Notes: a model not told the origin generated them from the sequence alone. Numbered from the stretch's first letter, positions 1 to 6,635 are shown. The stretch: DNA of 7,276 nt from Bacillota bacterium (GCA_023391725.1 JAEWAH010000335.1:1-7276); one strand, 5' to 3'. Numbers and translations are program-made.

Positions 1-938
1 GACTGCCCTTGCTCAACTTCCATCCCCCGGGCACAGCCATACTCCCGGAAATCCTTCAAAAGCGTATCCCCGTCCACATGGAACAACACCCGGTGGATGG
101 GCTCGAAGCGCAGCGCCGGGTCGTGGATGTTCTCTATCTCCACCAGCGCGAACCTGGCGGGATGGCACGCCGCTTCTTCCGGCGAAAGCCCTTCTTTCAC
201 ATGCTCCCAGTGGGTCTTGGCGGTGGCCAGAGAATGATTCCCATCCCCCACGGCCAGCAGAAGGGGATTCTCCTGCGGCAGGCGGCTCTTCAAAGCGGCC
301 AGGGCCTGAAGCACCATCTCACAAAGTCCGGCATCCTCTATCGCCCATCCCCGCAGATGGCCGCCGCCCATCATCAAGGGGAAATCGTACAAAAGGCGCA
401 GCTCCCCCCGCCGGGCGTACAAAGGCTCCACCACTGTCCTTTGGATATCGTCCATCAATAGCAGCACATGGGGGCATTCCAGCGCCGCGGCTTGACGGAT
501 GAAAAGCCTTGGCGGGATACGGGAGAGGATCGTGCCTTCTGTGGCCCGGATCATGGACCGGGAGTCTTTCGAAAAATCATAGCTGTCAAGATCCGCTGCC
601 GCCACCAGCCCAAGCCGCGCCCCATTTTCTGTGGTGCGTTCGGTGAGCACAAAGCCCTGCTTCACGGCCTCCCGAAGCAAGCCTTCCTGCAGGTATTGTT
701 CCATGGCCCGGCGGATATCCGGCACCCGGCTTTCACTTTCCGAAAGATAAATCTCCGGCAGTGTGATATGCAGCGTGGAAGGTTTCCCTCCCACCCATTT
801 TTCCACCTCGTGCCAATATTCCGGCTGGGAAGTATACTGATCACAGGCCACCACCGCCCAGGCGGAAAGGTCCGCATCCGGGCCGGGCAGCAGGATATCC
901 GCCGGGGCAATGGCAACATCGCTCCAATTTGCTCCCAT
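1..938 (-). CDS. DUF1015 family protein (COG4198), C-terminus beyond window
   Basis: This is a conserved cytoplasmic protein of unknown biochemical role. In many Firmicutes the family sits beside the serine biosynthesis genes serC and serA; that is family knowledge and is not visible here. I translated 312 codons without a stop to the left edge. Family hallmarks are VVACDQYTSQPEYW at residues 29-42, a block RATEGTILSRIPPR at 131-144, PHVLLLMDD at 156-164, and AVGDGNHSLATAK at 229-241, the most conserved signature. The ATG at 938 is preceded by AGAAAGGTG about nine bases upstream, a good ribosome site, and the protein aligns with the family's usual N-terminus from there. The family is commonly around 400 residues, so roughly a quarter is missing. 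No serA or serC precedes it; the upstream neighbour is a repeat cluster followed by the SRAP gene, so it probably starts its own transcript. Family assignment is firm; function is unknown. Confidence 0.9.
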   Translation of the reverse strand, partial: MGANWSDVAIAPADILLPGPDADLSAWAVVACDQYTSQPEYWHEVEKWVGGKPSTLHITLPEIYLSESESRVPDIRRAMEQYLQEGLLREAVKQGFVLTERTTENGARLGLVAAADLDSYDFSKDSRSMIRATEGTILSRIPPRLFIRQAAALECPHVLLLMDDIQRTVVEPLYARRGELRLLYDFPLMMGGGHLRGWAIEDAGLCEMVLQALAALKSRLPQENPLLLAVGDGNHSLATAKTHWEHVKEGLSPEEAACHPARFALVEIENIHDPALRFEPIHRVLFHVDGDTLLKDFREYGCARGMEVEQGQ

Positions 939-961
939 GCCAATCTACACCTTTCTATATT

Positions 962-977
962 GCGAGCCTTCCCTCGC
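962..977. repeat. Short palindrome upstream of the DUF1015 gene
   Basis: GCGAG and CTCGC form a perfect 5-bp stem around a six-base loop, just upstream of the DUF1015 ribosome binding site. It would lie in the 5' leader of that gene if transcription starts in the repeat region. No T-tract follows it on the gene's strand, so it is not an obvious attenuator. It may simply be the worn edge of the neighbouring repeat. Confidence 0.35.
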
Positions 978-985
978 TCCCAAAA

Positions 986-1030
986 GCCTTCCCCTTGAGG
1001 GGATGGTGCTAGGCGAAGGAGGCGGATGAG
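986..1030 (-). repeat. Repeat module A, inverted copy
   Basis: Read on the minus strand this segment begins CTCATCCGCCTCCTTCG and ends in the core CCCCTCAAGGGGAAGGC. It matches the plus strand at 1982-2025 nearly base for base, apart from two extra bases and a few substitutions in the middle. The CCCCT/AGGGG core is a hairpin. Similar CCTCATCCG-to-GGGGAAGGC sequences occur as dispersed repeats in gut Clostridia; that statement is from memory and was not searched. Confidence 0.75.
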
Positions 1031-1061
1031 ATATCAATACATAACTTATCCATCTATAACA

Positions 1062-1089
1062 CCTCTTCAGTCGCCTGCGGGCGACAGCC
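1062..1089 (-). repeat. Repeat module B, inverted copy
   Basis: The minus-strand reading, with CTGTCGCCCGCAGGCGA as its core, matches the plus strand at 2080-2107 with three differences in 28 bases. The embedded GTCGCC/GGCGAC-type arms allow a small hairpin. It lies 31 bp from the inverted A module; the gap (1031-1061) is AT-rich with no recognisable feature. Confidence 0.7.
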
Positions 1090-1226
1090 AGCCACTCAGC
1101 TTGTTCAATCGTCACGCTGCTGCGCTGCGCTTGCATCGCTCGTTTCGCAAGCTTCCTCCGCTTCGCTTCCTCCGCCACTGGCGGCGCAAAGCTCCGGAAC
1201 TCAAGGGGAAGCCTTTGAGCGCGTCG
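1090..1226. repeat. Palindrome-rich intergenic segment between repeat modules B and C
   Basis: No convincing gene is seen. The stretch contains small stems: CTTGC/GCAAG (about 1132-1153), CCGCC/GGCGG with a three-base loop (about 1172-1184), and GAGCG/CGCTC (about 1217-1229). It also holds a direct repeat CTTCCTCCGC copied four bases apart (about 1151-1174). CTCAAGGGGAAGCCTT at 1200-1215 is the inverse, with one mismatch, of the sequence near 984-999, so two related repeat ends appear to bracket 984-1215. On the minus strand an open frame from a GTG at 1178 reads through this segment; see findings. Confidence 0.5.
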
Positions 1227-1280
1227 CTCCGAAGGTCCAGGGCGTTAGGATCGCCCTGGTCGCACTCGCAAGTGCGAAAT
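1227..1280 (-). repeat. Repeat module C, inverted copy, just after the SRAP stop codon
   Basis: On the minus strand this 54-base unit matches the plus strand at 2150-2203 with only four differences. It contains two hairpins: CCAGGGCG/CGCCCTGG with a seven-base loop, and TCGCACT/AGTGCGA around TGCG. It begins 16 bases past the SRAP stop codon. Without a T-tract it is not a standard terminator, but hairpins here could stabilise or end the SRAP transcript. Confidence 0.8.
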
Positions 1281-1295
1281 CTTTATGATGATAAG

Positions 1296-1889
1296 CTATT
1301 TTTTCGATTCCCTTATATCCAGCGCCCGGTCTTCCATATGCGAAAGTATCACAAACGCCTCCGCCGGGCCGGAAAGGTAGGCCTGCCGCCTTTCCTCCTC
1401 CGTGAGCATCACCGGCATCCTGTCATGGATGGGACGCACCTGCTTATCCGCCGGGCGGGTGACGATGGTGAACACTTCCCGGCCATCGTCCAGCTTCTTG
1501 TAGACCCCAGCCATGTACATGAGTTTCGAACCCTGGGGGTTGGTCTCCATTTTATCCTTTGTCGCTTTGCCCAGAGGCGTATGGCGCCACTCAAAGAACC
1601 AGTTTCCGGGCACAAGGCAGCGGCAGGCCAGGAAGGAAGGCCGGAAAAAGGGCGATAGTGCCACGGTCTCCTGCCGGGCGTTGATCACGGGGCTCTTTTT
1701 CTCCCAATGGGGGAAGCCCCATTGCATCAGCCTCGGCGTCCAGCCGCCCTGCCCATCGGGGACGAGCACCGGCGCCATCTGGCCCGGGGCGATCTCTCCT
1801 TGGGCAAACTCCATCCCGTTCAACTTCTCCAAGATGGCTTGCATCTCGGGGTCATCGGGATCCAGGATCAGGTAGTACCTGCCGCACAT
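1296..1889 (-). CDS. SOS response-associated peptidase (SRAP) family protein, YedK/HMCES type
   Basis: SRAP proteins bind abasic sites in single-stranded DNA and form a covalent thiazolidine link through an N-terminal cysteine, shielding the lesion (established for E. coli YedK and human HMCES). The protein is 197 residues, close to the usual ~220. All active-site positions are present: Cys2 in MCGRYY, Asn70 in VINARQET, Glu100 in NWFFEW and His155 in IHDRMPVML, each five residues earlier than in YedK. The start must be the ATG at 1889, because Cys2 has to become N-terminal after Met removal; AAAGGGGGGAG upstream is a strong ribosome site. An in-frame ATG at 1955 would bury the cysteine. No SOS-type operator was seen upstream. 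Module C copies lie on both sides of the gene in opposite orientation. The assignment is essentially certain; regulation is unknown. Confidence 0.96.
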   Translation of the reverse strand: MCGRYYLILDPDDPEMQAILEKLNGMEFAQGEIAPGQMAPVLVPDGQGGWTPRLMQWGFPHWEKKSPVINARQETVALSPFFRPSFLACRCLVPGNWFFEWRHTPLGKATKDKMETNPQGSKLMYMAGVYKKLDDGREVFTIVTRPADKQVRPIHDRMPVMLTEEERRQAYLSGPAEAFVILSHMEDRALDIRESKK

Positions 1890-1939
1890 TTTTTTCGCTC
1901 CCCCCTTTGTTAATTCCCATAGGCGGAATCCATTGTTGG

Positions 1940-1951
1940 GGTGTTGACACC
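1940..1951. repeat. Short palindrome GGTGTTGACACC upstream of SRAP
   Basis: Perfect inverted repeat GGTGT/ACACC about 50 bp upstream of the SRAP start, running straight into a CCTCATCC at 1950-1957, the same terminal sequence that starts the MITE-like repeat at 1981. It could be a leftover repeat end or an operator; no -35/-10 pair is convincing here. Confidence 0.3.
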
Positions 1952-1980
1952 TCATCCAACGATGATGCGCTATCTTCCTG

Positions 1981-2107
1981 CCTCATCCGCCTCCTTCGTC
2001 GGCACCTTCCCCTAAAGGGGAAGGCAAGTCGGGGTTAGGCGGCCGAGGGAGGCTTTCTCTTGGCTTCCCCTTTAGGGGAAGCTGTCGCCCGCAGGCGATT
2101 GATGAGG
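1981..2107. repeat. 127-bp MITE-like element with imperfect terminal inverted repeats (modules A and B)
   Basis: The element begins CCTCATC and ends GATGAGG. Its two ends are related: each runs from CCTCATC inward to a CTTCCCCTAAAGGGGAAG hairpin (2006-2023 at the left end, and its inverse near 2063-2081 at the right). There is room only for a spacer, no protein. No target-site duplication is obvious at the borders. The size, inverted ends and lack of coding capacity fit a non-autonomous miniature element or a REP-like palindromic unit; which of these cannot be told here. Inverted copies of both halves lie at 986-1030 and 1062-1089. Confidence 0.7.
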
Positions 2108-2149
2108 GCCAGTCGCACAAAAGTATGTAGCGCCACTTTCAGCAAAAGA

Positions 2150-2203
2150 GTTTCGCGCTTGCGGGCGCGACCAGGGCGATCCTAACGCCCTGGACCTTCG
2201 GAG
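2150..2203 (+). repeat. Repeat module C, direct copy, downstream of the SNF2 stop codon
   Basis: This is the partner of 1227-1280. Hairpins are TCGCGCT/GGGCGCGA-type around TTGCG (the last pair a T-G wobble) and CCAGGGCG/CGCCCTGG. It lies 27 bp past the stop codon of the SNF2 gene, so in both cases module C is at the 3' side of a gene, but in opposite orientations relative to transcription. Confidence 0.8.
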
Positions 2204-2219
2204 GCACACTCCTAGAAGG
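2195..2219 (-). terminator. Possible 3' hairpin of the SNF2 transcript
   Basis: On the minus strand CCTTC-TA-GGAG, a five-base loop and CTCC-GAAGG make a nine-pair stem with a two-base bulge, starting about 10 bases past the stop codon. No T-tract follows, so termination here is only a suggestion; the stem overlaps the edge of module C. Confidence 0.3.
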
Positions 2220-2229
2220 TAAAACTCAA

Positions 2230-5200
2230 TTACACAAACAGCGCCCTAATATCCGCTTCGGAAAGCTGGGTGGGCATCTCTTCCCCGGCAGTAATCAATT
2301 GGTCAAACAGCGCCCGCTTCTTTTTGCCCAGGTGCGCCACCTGTTCCTCGATGCTGGAATGGGTGATGAGCCTGATCACTTCTACCTTGCGGGTCTGGCC
2401 GATGCGGTGGGCCCGGTCGGTGGCCTGGTCCTCCGCCGCGGGGTTCCACCAGGGATCGTAATGGATCACCATGTCCGCCCCGGTAAGGTTCAGCCCCGTA
2501 CCCCCAGCCTTCAGGGAAATCAGAAACACCTGCCCCTCCCCGGCATTGAAACCATCGGCCAGCGTAAGCCGCTTGGCGGGCGGCGTTTCGCCGTCCAGGT
2601 ACAGGCAGGCGATGCCTTCCGCCTCCAGGTGGCGGCGCAAAATCTTGAGCATGCTGGTGAACTGGGAAAACAGCAATACCCGCCGCCCCGATTCCAGCGC
2701 GCTTGGCAGGATCTCCAGCAGCAGGTCCAGCTTTCCGCTGGTCCCCGAGTAATCCGGCAGGCACAGAGCGGGATGGCAGCAGACTTGCCGGAGCTCCGTG
2801 ATGGCGGCAAGAACCTCCGTGCGGCCCCGGTGGATGCCCTTTGTGCGCAACAGATCGTCCACCCGGCTGCGCAAGCGCAAGAGCGCCGCCTGATACACCC
2901 TGGACTGCTCCAAAGTCATTTCCGCCATGAGTACGGTCTCCAGCTTGTCGGGAAGCTCCGTGAGCACGTCCTTTTTAAGCCTACGCAGCAGGAACGGCCT
3001 GATCTTCTGCCGCAAATTCTCAATGTTCCGCCCGTCGCCATGCTGGCGGATGAACCGGGCATAGCTCAATAGATACCCCGGCAGCACAAAGTCAAAGATG
3101 GACCAAAGCTCCCCGGTATTGTTCTCCATGGGCGTGCCGGTAAGCGCCAGGCGCGTTTGGGCCTTTAGTTGCTTTACAGCCACCGCGCCCACGCTGGCGG
3201 CGTTCTTAATGTGCTGGGCCTCATCCAGGATGGCAAAGCGGAAGGGGATATCCTCCATCAGCGCGATATCCCTGCGAATGAGGGGATAGGAGGTGATGAC
3301 CACATCAACCCCTTTTGCCGCCTTGATCTCCTCGATCTGCGAGGCGCGTGTCGCCTGACTGCCGGAGAGCAGATGCACTTTCAGTTCCGGGGCGAAGCGT
3401 TTGAGTTCCGCCTGCCAGTTGTAGCATAGAGAAGTGGGCGTCACCACAACGCTGGGCAGCCTCTCCTTTTCCTGCTTGACCGCCCAATAGATCAGCGCGA
3501 TTACCTGGATGGTTTTGCCCAGGCCCATATCATCGGCCAGCACGCCCCCCATGCGCAGGTTGTGCAGCGCCTGCAGCCAATAAAAGCCCCGCTCCTGGTA
3601 GGGCCGCAAAAGCCGGTTCAAAGGCTGTGGGCAGGGGATGGGAGCAAAATTTTCCGGCGCGGTGAGCGCGGCCACGGTATCCAAGGCGCTCTTGTCCGCC
3701 TGGATGGGCAATCCCTTGCCCGAAAGCAGCGCGTGCAGATAGGCCGTGCGGCAAGCCGCCAGGCTCAATACGCTGCCGGAACCCAGGTCCGCATTTTCAG
3801 CCTGAGCGCTTTCTACCAACAGGTCTGCGGCCTCTTCCCATTCCTCCATGCTACCAAGATCCAGGAAGGAGCCGTCCTTGAGCCTAAAATATTTGCGCCG
3901 CAAATGCAGCGCCTGCAAGATGGCCAGCACTTCTGGGCTTGGCTGGCCCTCCTCCGAAAATTCCAGCATCAATTGACCGCCGGATACGCGCATGAGGCCC
4001 TGCAGTTTGGGCTTGCGGGGAGCCATGCGCCGAAAATCCTGGCTGGCAAAGATCTCGCACAGCCCCATCAAGTGCTGCACGCCTTCGGACACGAACCTAA
4101 AAATGGCGTCCTGCCCGCTCAAATATACCCGACCCTTGCGCACATGGAAGCCCGCGCTGGCCAATTCATCCAGCACCGCCCTCTCCGCGCCGGCGTCACG
4201 CATCAAAAGGGGTCCGTTCTCGCCGCTCTCCTGATCAGGCGCCTCAAAAGGATCGATCTCATGCGGCCCGTAGGCGAACACCGTGCGGGCCACCACTTCC
4301 TGGCCCGACCTATCCAAATAGACCTTGGCATGAAGGGGCACGCGAACGATTTGCTTTTTCAGCGCCTCGTCCAACTCCACCACGCCGGTCAGCTGCAGCC
4401 ATGGCACCAGTTCGCTGATGATCCGTGGGACTTCCCGGCCGGAAAACTCAAAGGCCGCGCCGCCGTCATTCTCCTGCTTGAACAGCACCGCCGCCACGCT
4501 CTGCTGCATTTTGGATAGTGCCACCACTTCACCGTTCAGCCAGATATAGGCGCAGTCCGGGGTCAGCGGCAGCCAGTCGCCGGGAAGCTGGGCGTTTATC
4601 GTGAGGTTCCGGGCGCTGCCCGATACCTGGTAGCTTAGCGGAATCTCCTTTTCCTGCACCTGGGAGATGTGGTAGGCCACCCCGTCCACCGCCAGGCGGA
4701 AGGGCAGGCGCTTCAAGTACCCCAGCAAAACAAGCGCAAAACGGGGCGGCAGACGCATGGTCCGGGCTTCCATCCCGTGCTGGGTGACGCCCACGTCCTT
4801 TTGCGCCTGGCACAGCGCCCGCAAAACATCGAGTATGGCGTTTTCCCTGGGGGTAAAGCGCATCCATTCCGGATGGAACACAAATCCTTTTCCGAAAGGA
4901 AGCGATGTTTGACTGTCGATGGCGTCCAGAAACTGGGGCAGGTTGCGCACCACGTACAGCCGCTCCTCGCCCACCCGGATGCCCACCCGCAAAGAAGGCT
5001 GGCCCGCGCTGTCCCGCTCCGTCATGAGCGTAACTTCCATGCGAACGGTACCCGCCTCCGGCAGCGCGCCTTCCATGGCCTTTAAGAGCAGCGGCGCGCC
5101 AAGGATGGCCTTGCGCTTTTCCATGTCGGAAAGCGCGCCTGTTTCCCTAGCCATGAGCGTAGCGGCAACCACATGGCGGCAGGCGCCCAGCCGCTCTTGC

Positions 5201-5394
5201 GTTTCGCAGGAGCATTGCGCCGGGCCGTCGGCCCGCAGAACCACTTCGCGCCGTGGCGTTCCCGCCACCACAAAGCGCAGCGCTTCGGGGCTTGCGGACA
5301 ATGGCCGCACGCCGCCCCGCTGAAAGAGCAGGCTGCCCGCATTATATTCGTTTTCCCCGGCCAGCTGCCTCAAGCGCTGGGGTCCTTGTGACAT
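2230..5394 (-). CDS. SWIM zinc finger / SNF2-family helicase-like ATPase
   Basis: Swi2/Snf2 ATPases track on double-stranded DNA to remodel bound proteins; bacterial members of this type are poorly characterised. The 1054-residue product has, in order: a SWIM finger (Cys61-x-Cys63-x8-Cys72-x-His74), a long middle region that fits the bacterial SNF2-associated domain (about 90-560), the SNF2 N-terminal ATPase lobe (about 595-880) with Walker A DDMGLGKT at 621-628, DEAQH at 724-728 and TGTP at 752-755, and the C-terminal lobe (about 886-1010) with SLKAGGTGLNL at 960-970 and HRIGQ at 996-1000. All ATPase motifs are intact. I start it at the ATG at 5394, preceded by CAGGAG at a rather long 12-base spacing. 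The frame is open further upstream to 5505, but that extension has unlike codon use and no family resemblance. In Bacillus subtilis the SNF2 protein YwqA and SWIM protein YwqB are separate; here they are one chain. Confidence 0.95.
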   Translation of the reverse strand: MSQGPQRLRQLAGENEYNAGSLLFQRGGVRPLSASPEALRFVVAGTPRREVVLRADGPAQCSCETQERLGACRHVVAATLMARETGALSDMEKRKAILGAPLLLKAMEGALPEAGTVRMEVTLMTERDSAGQPSLRVGIRVGEERLYVVRNLPQFLDAIDSQTSLPFGKGFVFHPEWMRFTPRENAILDVLRALCQAQKDVGVTQHGMEARTMRLPPRFALVLLGYLKRLPFRLAVDGVAYHISQVQEKEIPLSYQVSGSARNLTINAQLPGDWLPLTPDCAYIWLNGEVVALSKMQQSVAAVLFKQENDGGAAFEFSGREVPRIISELVPWLQLTGVVELDEALKKQIVRVPLHAKVYLDRSGQEVVARTVFAYGPHEIDPFEAPDQESGENGPLLMRDAGAERAVLDELASAGFHVRKGRVYLSGQDAIFRFVSEGVQHLMGLCEIFASQDFRRMAPRKPKLQGLMRVSGGQLMLEFSEEGQPSPEVLAILQALHLRRKYFRLKDGSFLDLGSMEEWEEAADLLVESAQAENADLGSGSVLSLAACRTAYLHALLSGKGLPIQADKSALDTVAALTAPENFAPIPCPQPLNRLLRPYQERGFYWLQALHNLRMGGVLADDMGLGKTIQVIALIYWAVKQEKERLPSVVVTPTSLCYNWQAELKRFAPELKVHLLSGSQATRASQIEEIKAAKGVDVVITSYPLIRRDIALMEDIPFRFAILDEAQHIKNAASVGAVAVKQLKAQTRLALTGTPMENNTGELWSIFDFVLPGYLLSYARFIRQHGDGRNIENLRQKIRPFLLRRLKKDVLTELPDKLETVLMAEMTLEQSRVYQAALLRLRSRVDDLLRTKGIHRGRTEVLAAITELRQVCCHPALCLPDYSGTSGKLDLLLEILPSALESGRRVLLFSQFTSMLKILRRHLEAEGIACLYLDGETPPAKRLTLADGFNAGEGQVFLISLKAGGTGLNLTGADMVIHYDPWWNPAAEDQATDRAHRIGQTRKVEVIRLITHSSIEEQVAHLGKKKRALFDQLITAGEEMPTQLSEADIRALFV

Positions 5395-5570
5395 GATGTG
5401 CTCACGCTCCTGATGATTGCGAATCAAACGAGCCAAAATAGAAGGCCCGCAAAAATGCGGTATCCTTATTTTATTCGTGCCGATTTGCCCGCATTCCTGC
5501 CGCAAAATAACACCATTTTGTTCTAGCGCATATTCTGCACACCAAAGGACATGCTACTTGTGGGGCAGAT

Positions 5571-5795
5571 GATCCGTAAGGATCGTTTCGAGCCGGCTCA
5601 TGAAGGCCTTTCGTTCCCTTTTCTAATGTCGTGCGTGGAATCGAAAAGTGCCTGTGTGGATGTGTGAGAGAGAAAAGAAGCTGTGCATGTGCCCGTTCGA
5701 TTGCGGCAAGAAAGTCTTTCCTAAAACAGGAGACTTACTTTTACCCGCAGGCCCTGAAAGGATGCTTCGTAATGAAGCATCCTTTCTTCCTTTTA
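5571..5795 (+). ncRNA. Possible structured RNA ending in an intrinsic terminator
   Basis: This 500-bp gap has no gene but a run of plausible helices on the plus strand: GATCC/GGATC closed by a GTAA (GNRA-class) tetraloop at 5571-5584; the palindrome GAGCCGGCTC at 5590-5599; AATCGAA (5639-5645) with TTCGATT (5696-5702); TGCGG (5702-5706) with CCGCA (5745-5749), enclosing AAGTCT-TT-CCT/AGG-AGACTT (5712-5736) with an AAAAC loop; then a 12-bp terminator stem. The T-rich side of the terminator points to the plus strand. I found no convincing promoter, and the pattern does not match 6S, SRP, tmRNA, RNase P or a riboswitch that I recognise. It could also be noncoding leader sequence with chance stems. 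Confidence 0.27.
5757..5794 (+). terminator. Strong intrinsic terminator, plus strand (weakly bidirectional)
   Basis: AAAGGATGCTTC and GAAGCATCCTTT form a perfect 12-bp stem around a GTAAT loop, followed by CTTCCTTTT on the plus strand. No plus-strand protein gene lies upstream in the window, which is why an RNA is suspected. In the minus direction only three T's follow the stem, but it may still stop leftward transcription from the membrane-protein gene before it reaches the SNF2 gene. Confidence 0.7.
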
Positions 5796-5843
5796 TAAAC
5801 AATTCTCCCTCCATTTAATGAAAAACACAAAATTGAATATATC

Positions 5844-5866
5844 TTCCTGTTCACCATAACAGGGAA
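5844..5866 (-). terminator. Possible terminator of the membrane-protein gene
   Basis: About 30 bp past the stop codon, minus-strand TTCC-C-TGTT and AACAGGAA pair over a six-base loop (one bulged C). The sequence after it is AT-rich but lacks an immediate T-run, so efficiency is uncertain; the hairpin at 5757-5785 lies further along as a backup. Confidence 0.4.
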
Positions 5867-5896
5867 ATTACCTAGCTGTACTTTCTATTTCGGAAT

Positions 5897-6571
5897 TTAT
5901 CTTAGCGAAAATTGAGTGTCAATAACATTTATCTTCTCAGCGATGATAGTATAATCTTCATAGGTTTTCATGCGTGTCCAATCAGATTTAAGTAAATCCA
6001 CCTCACTAGAATCAATGTAAGGTGAGATACGATCAATTGAGTTATCAAACAATGCTCTGTAAGTTACTGGCAAAAGGTTTGTTATCATAAAAAGGAAAAC
6101 AACTATAACTAGAAAACAAATACAAACTATTATTGATAATTTTAAAACCCTTGTTCCTACCATCCATTTATACTTCATGGGTTTCTGCATATTTTTTATG
6201 ACACTAACTGTTTCTCTTGCTTCGCTTACTGTAATCTCTTCTTTTTCTAGACGATCTATTACTTTTTCGACTTTTTCAATTTCTTTTAGTTTTTTGTATG
6301 CATACTCTGAAAAAAGGTATGTACCTGAAATAAAAAAACCCAAAAATATGCCCATTATACTTGATAAAACATCCATGGTATTTGTTTTTGCTGAATTAAT
6401 TGCAATAGTATCAATTATGGCTGTCCATATTCCTTTTCCTCCATTATTCAGTATAGAAATTAGTGGAGGAACACAATAGTATGAGAAAATTGCTGTAAAT
6501 AGGAGTCTGCCTACCCACATAGCTCCTTTTCTTGTTTTGCTAACTAACTTTTTGTCTTCGGCAACATTCAT
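5897..6571 (-). CDS. Orphan membrane protein with three transmembrane segments and a cytoplasmic charged helix
   Basis: I do not recognise a family. The 224-residue product has a lysine/arginine-rich N-terminus (residues 7-15), membrane segments at about 19-41, 66-88 and 143-167, a highly charged, coiled-coil-like stretch at about 89-130 rich in K and E, and a C-terminal tail (168-224) with the aromatic segment LLKSDWTRMKTYEDY at 193-207. The positive-inside rule puts the charged helix in the cytoplasm and the tail outside the membrane. There is no signal peptide or catalytic motif. The ATG at 6571 follows AGAAGG nine bases upstream, and a promoter sits between it and the longer in-frame start at 6670, which supports the shorter form. 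The gene is very AT-rich (25% G+C over 6241-6300) among G+C-rich neighbours, a sign of transfer. Possible roles, such as sensing or membrane defence, are guesses. Confidence 0.85.
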   Translation of the reverse strand: MNVAEDKKLVSKTRKGAMWVGRLLFTAIFSYYCVPPLISILNNGGKGIWTAIIDTIAINSAKTNTMDVLSSIMGIFLGFFISGTYLFSEYAYKKLKEIEKVEKVIDRLEKEEITVSEARETVSVIKNMQKPMKYKWMVGTRVLKLSIIVCICFLVIVVFLFMITNLLPVTYRALFDNSIDRISPYIDSSEVDLLKSDWTRMKTYEDYTIIAEKINVIDTQFSLR

Positions 6572-6606
6572 CTTTATACACCTTCTTTCGTGACACTTAC
6601 TTTCAT

Positions 6607-6635
6607 ATTCTACCATTATATAGGCGTATGTGCAA
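6607..6635 (-). promoter_or_regulatory. Sigma-A-type promoter of the membrane-protein gene
   Basis: Reading leftward, TTGCAC (6635-6630) and TAGAAT (6612-6607) are separated by exactly 17 bases. Transcription would start near 6600, giving a leader of about 30 bases before the ATG at 6571, with the ribosome site AGAAGG in between. This fits a housekeeping promoter; an overlapping TATAAT in the spacer lacks a matching -35. Confidence 0.6.

Noticed and set aside
1890..1955. Longer start for SRAP at 1955
   Set aside because: It would put the catalytic cysteine at residue 24 rather than residue 2, inactivating the known chemistry.
939..2229. CRISPR array or tRNA cluster in the repeat-rich region
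   Set aside because: Repeats are inverted, few and irregularly spaced without uniform spacers, and no cloverleaf was found.
3562..4518. Long plus-strand open frame (318 codons) and similar ones opposite SNF2 and DUF1015
   Set aside because: These are antisense shadows of G+C-rich coding sequence, with no ribosome sites or recognisable domains.
5395..5505. N-terminal extension of the SNF2 protein to a start at 5505
   Set aside because: The extra 37 residues use different codons, have no SWIM/SNF2 resemblance and no ribosome binding site of note; the ATG at 5394 has CAGGAG upstream.
5554..5601. 15-codon minus-strand mini-ORF (MSRLETILTDHLPHK) in frame with SNF2 across a TAG
   Set aside because: GAAAGG lies close before its ATG, but it is very short, 160 bp from the SNF2 start, and the frame between has no protein character. 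Read-through or a leader peptide is not supported.
5623..5814. 63-codon minus-strand frame
   Set aside because: It runs directly through the perfect 12-bp terminator stem and the helices at 5702-5749, and the product looks random.
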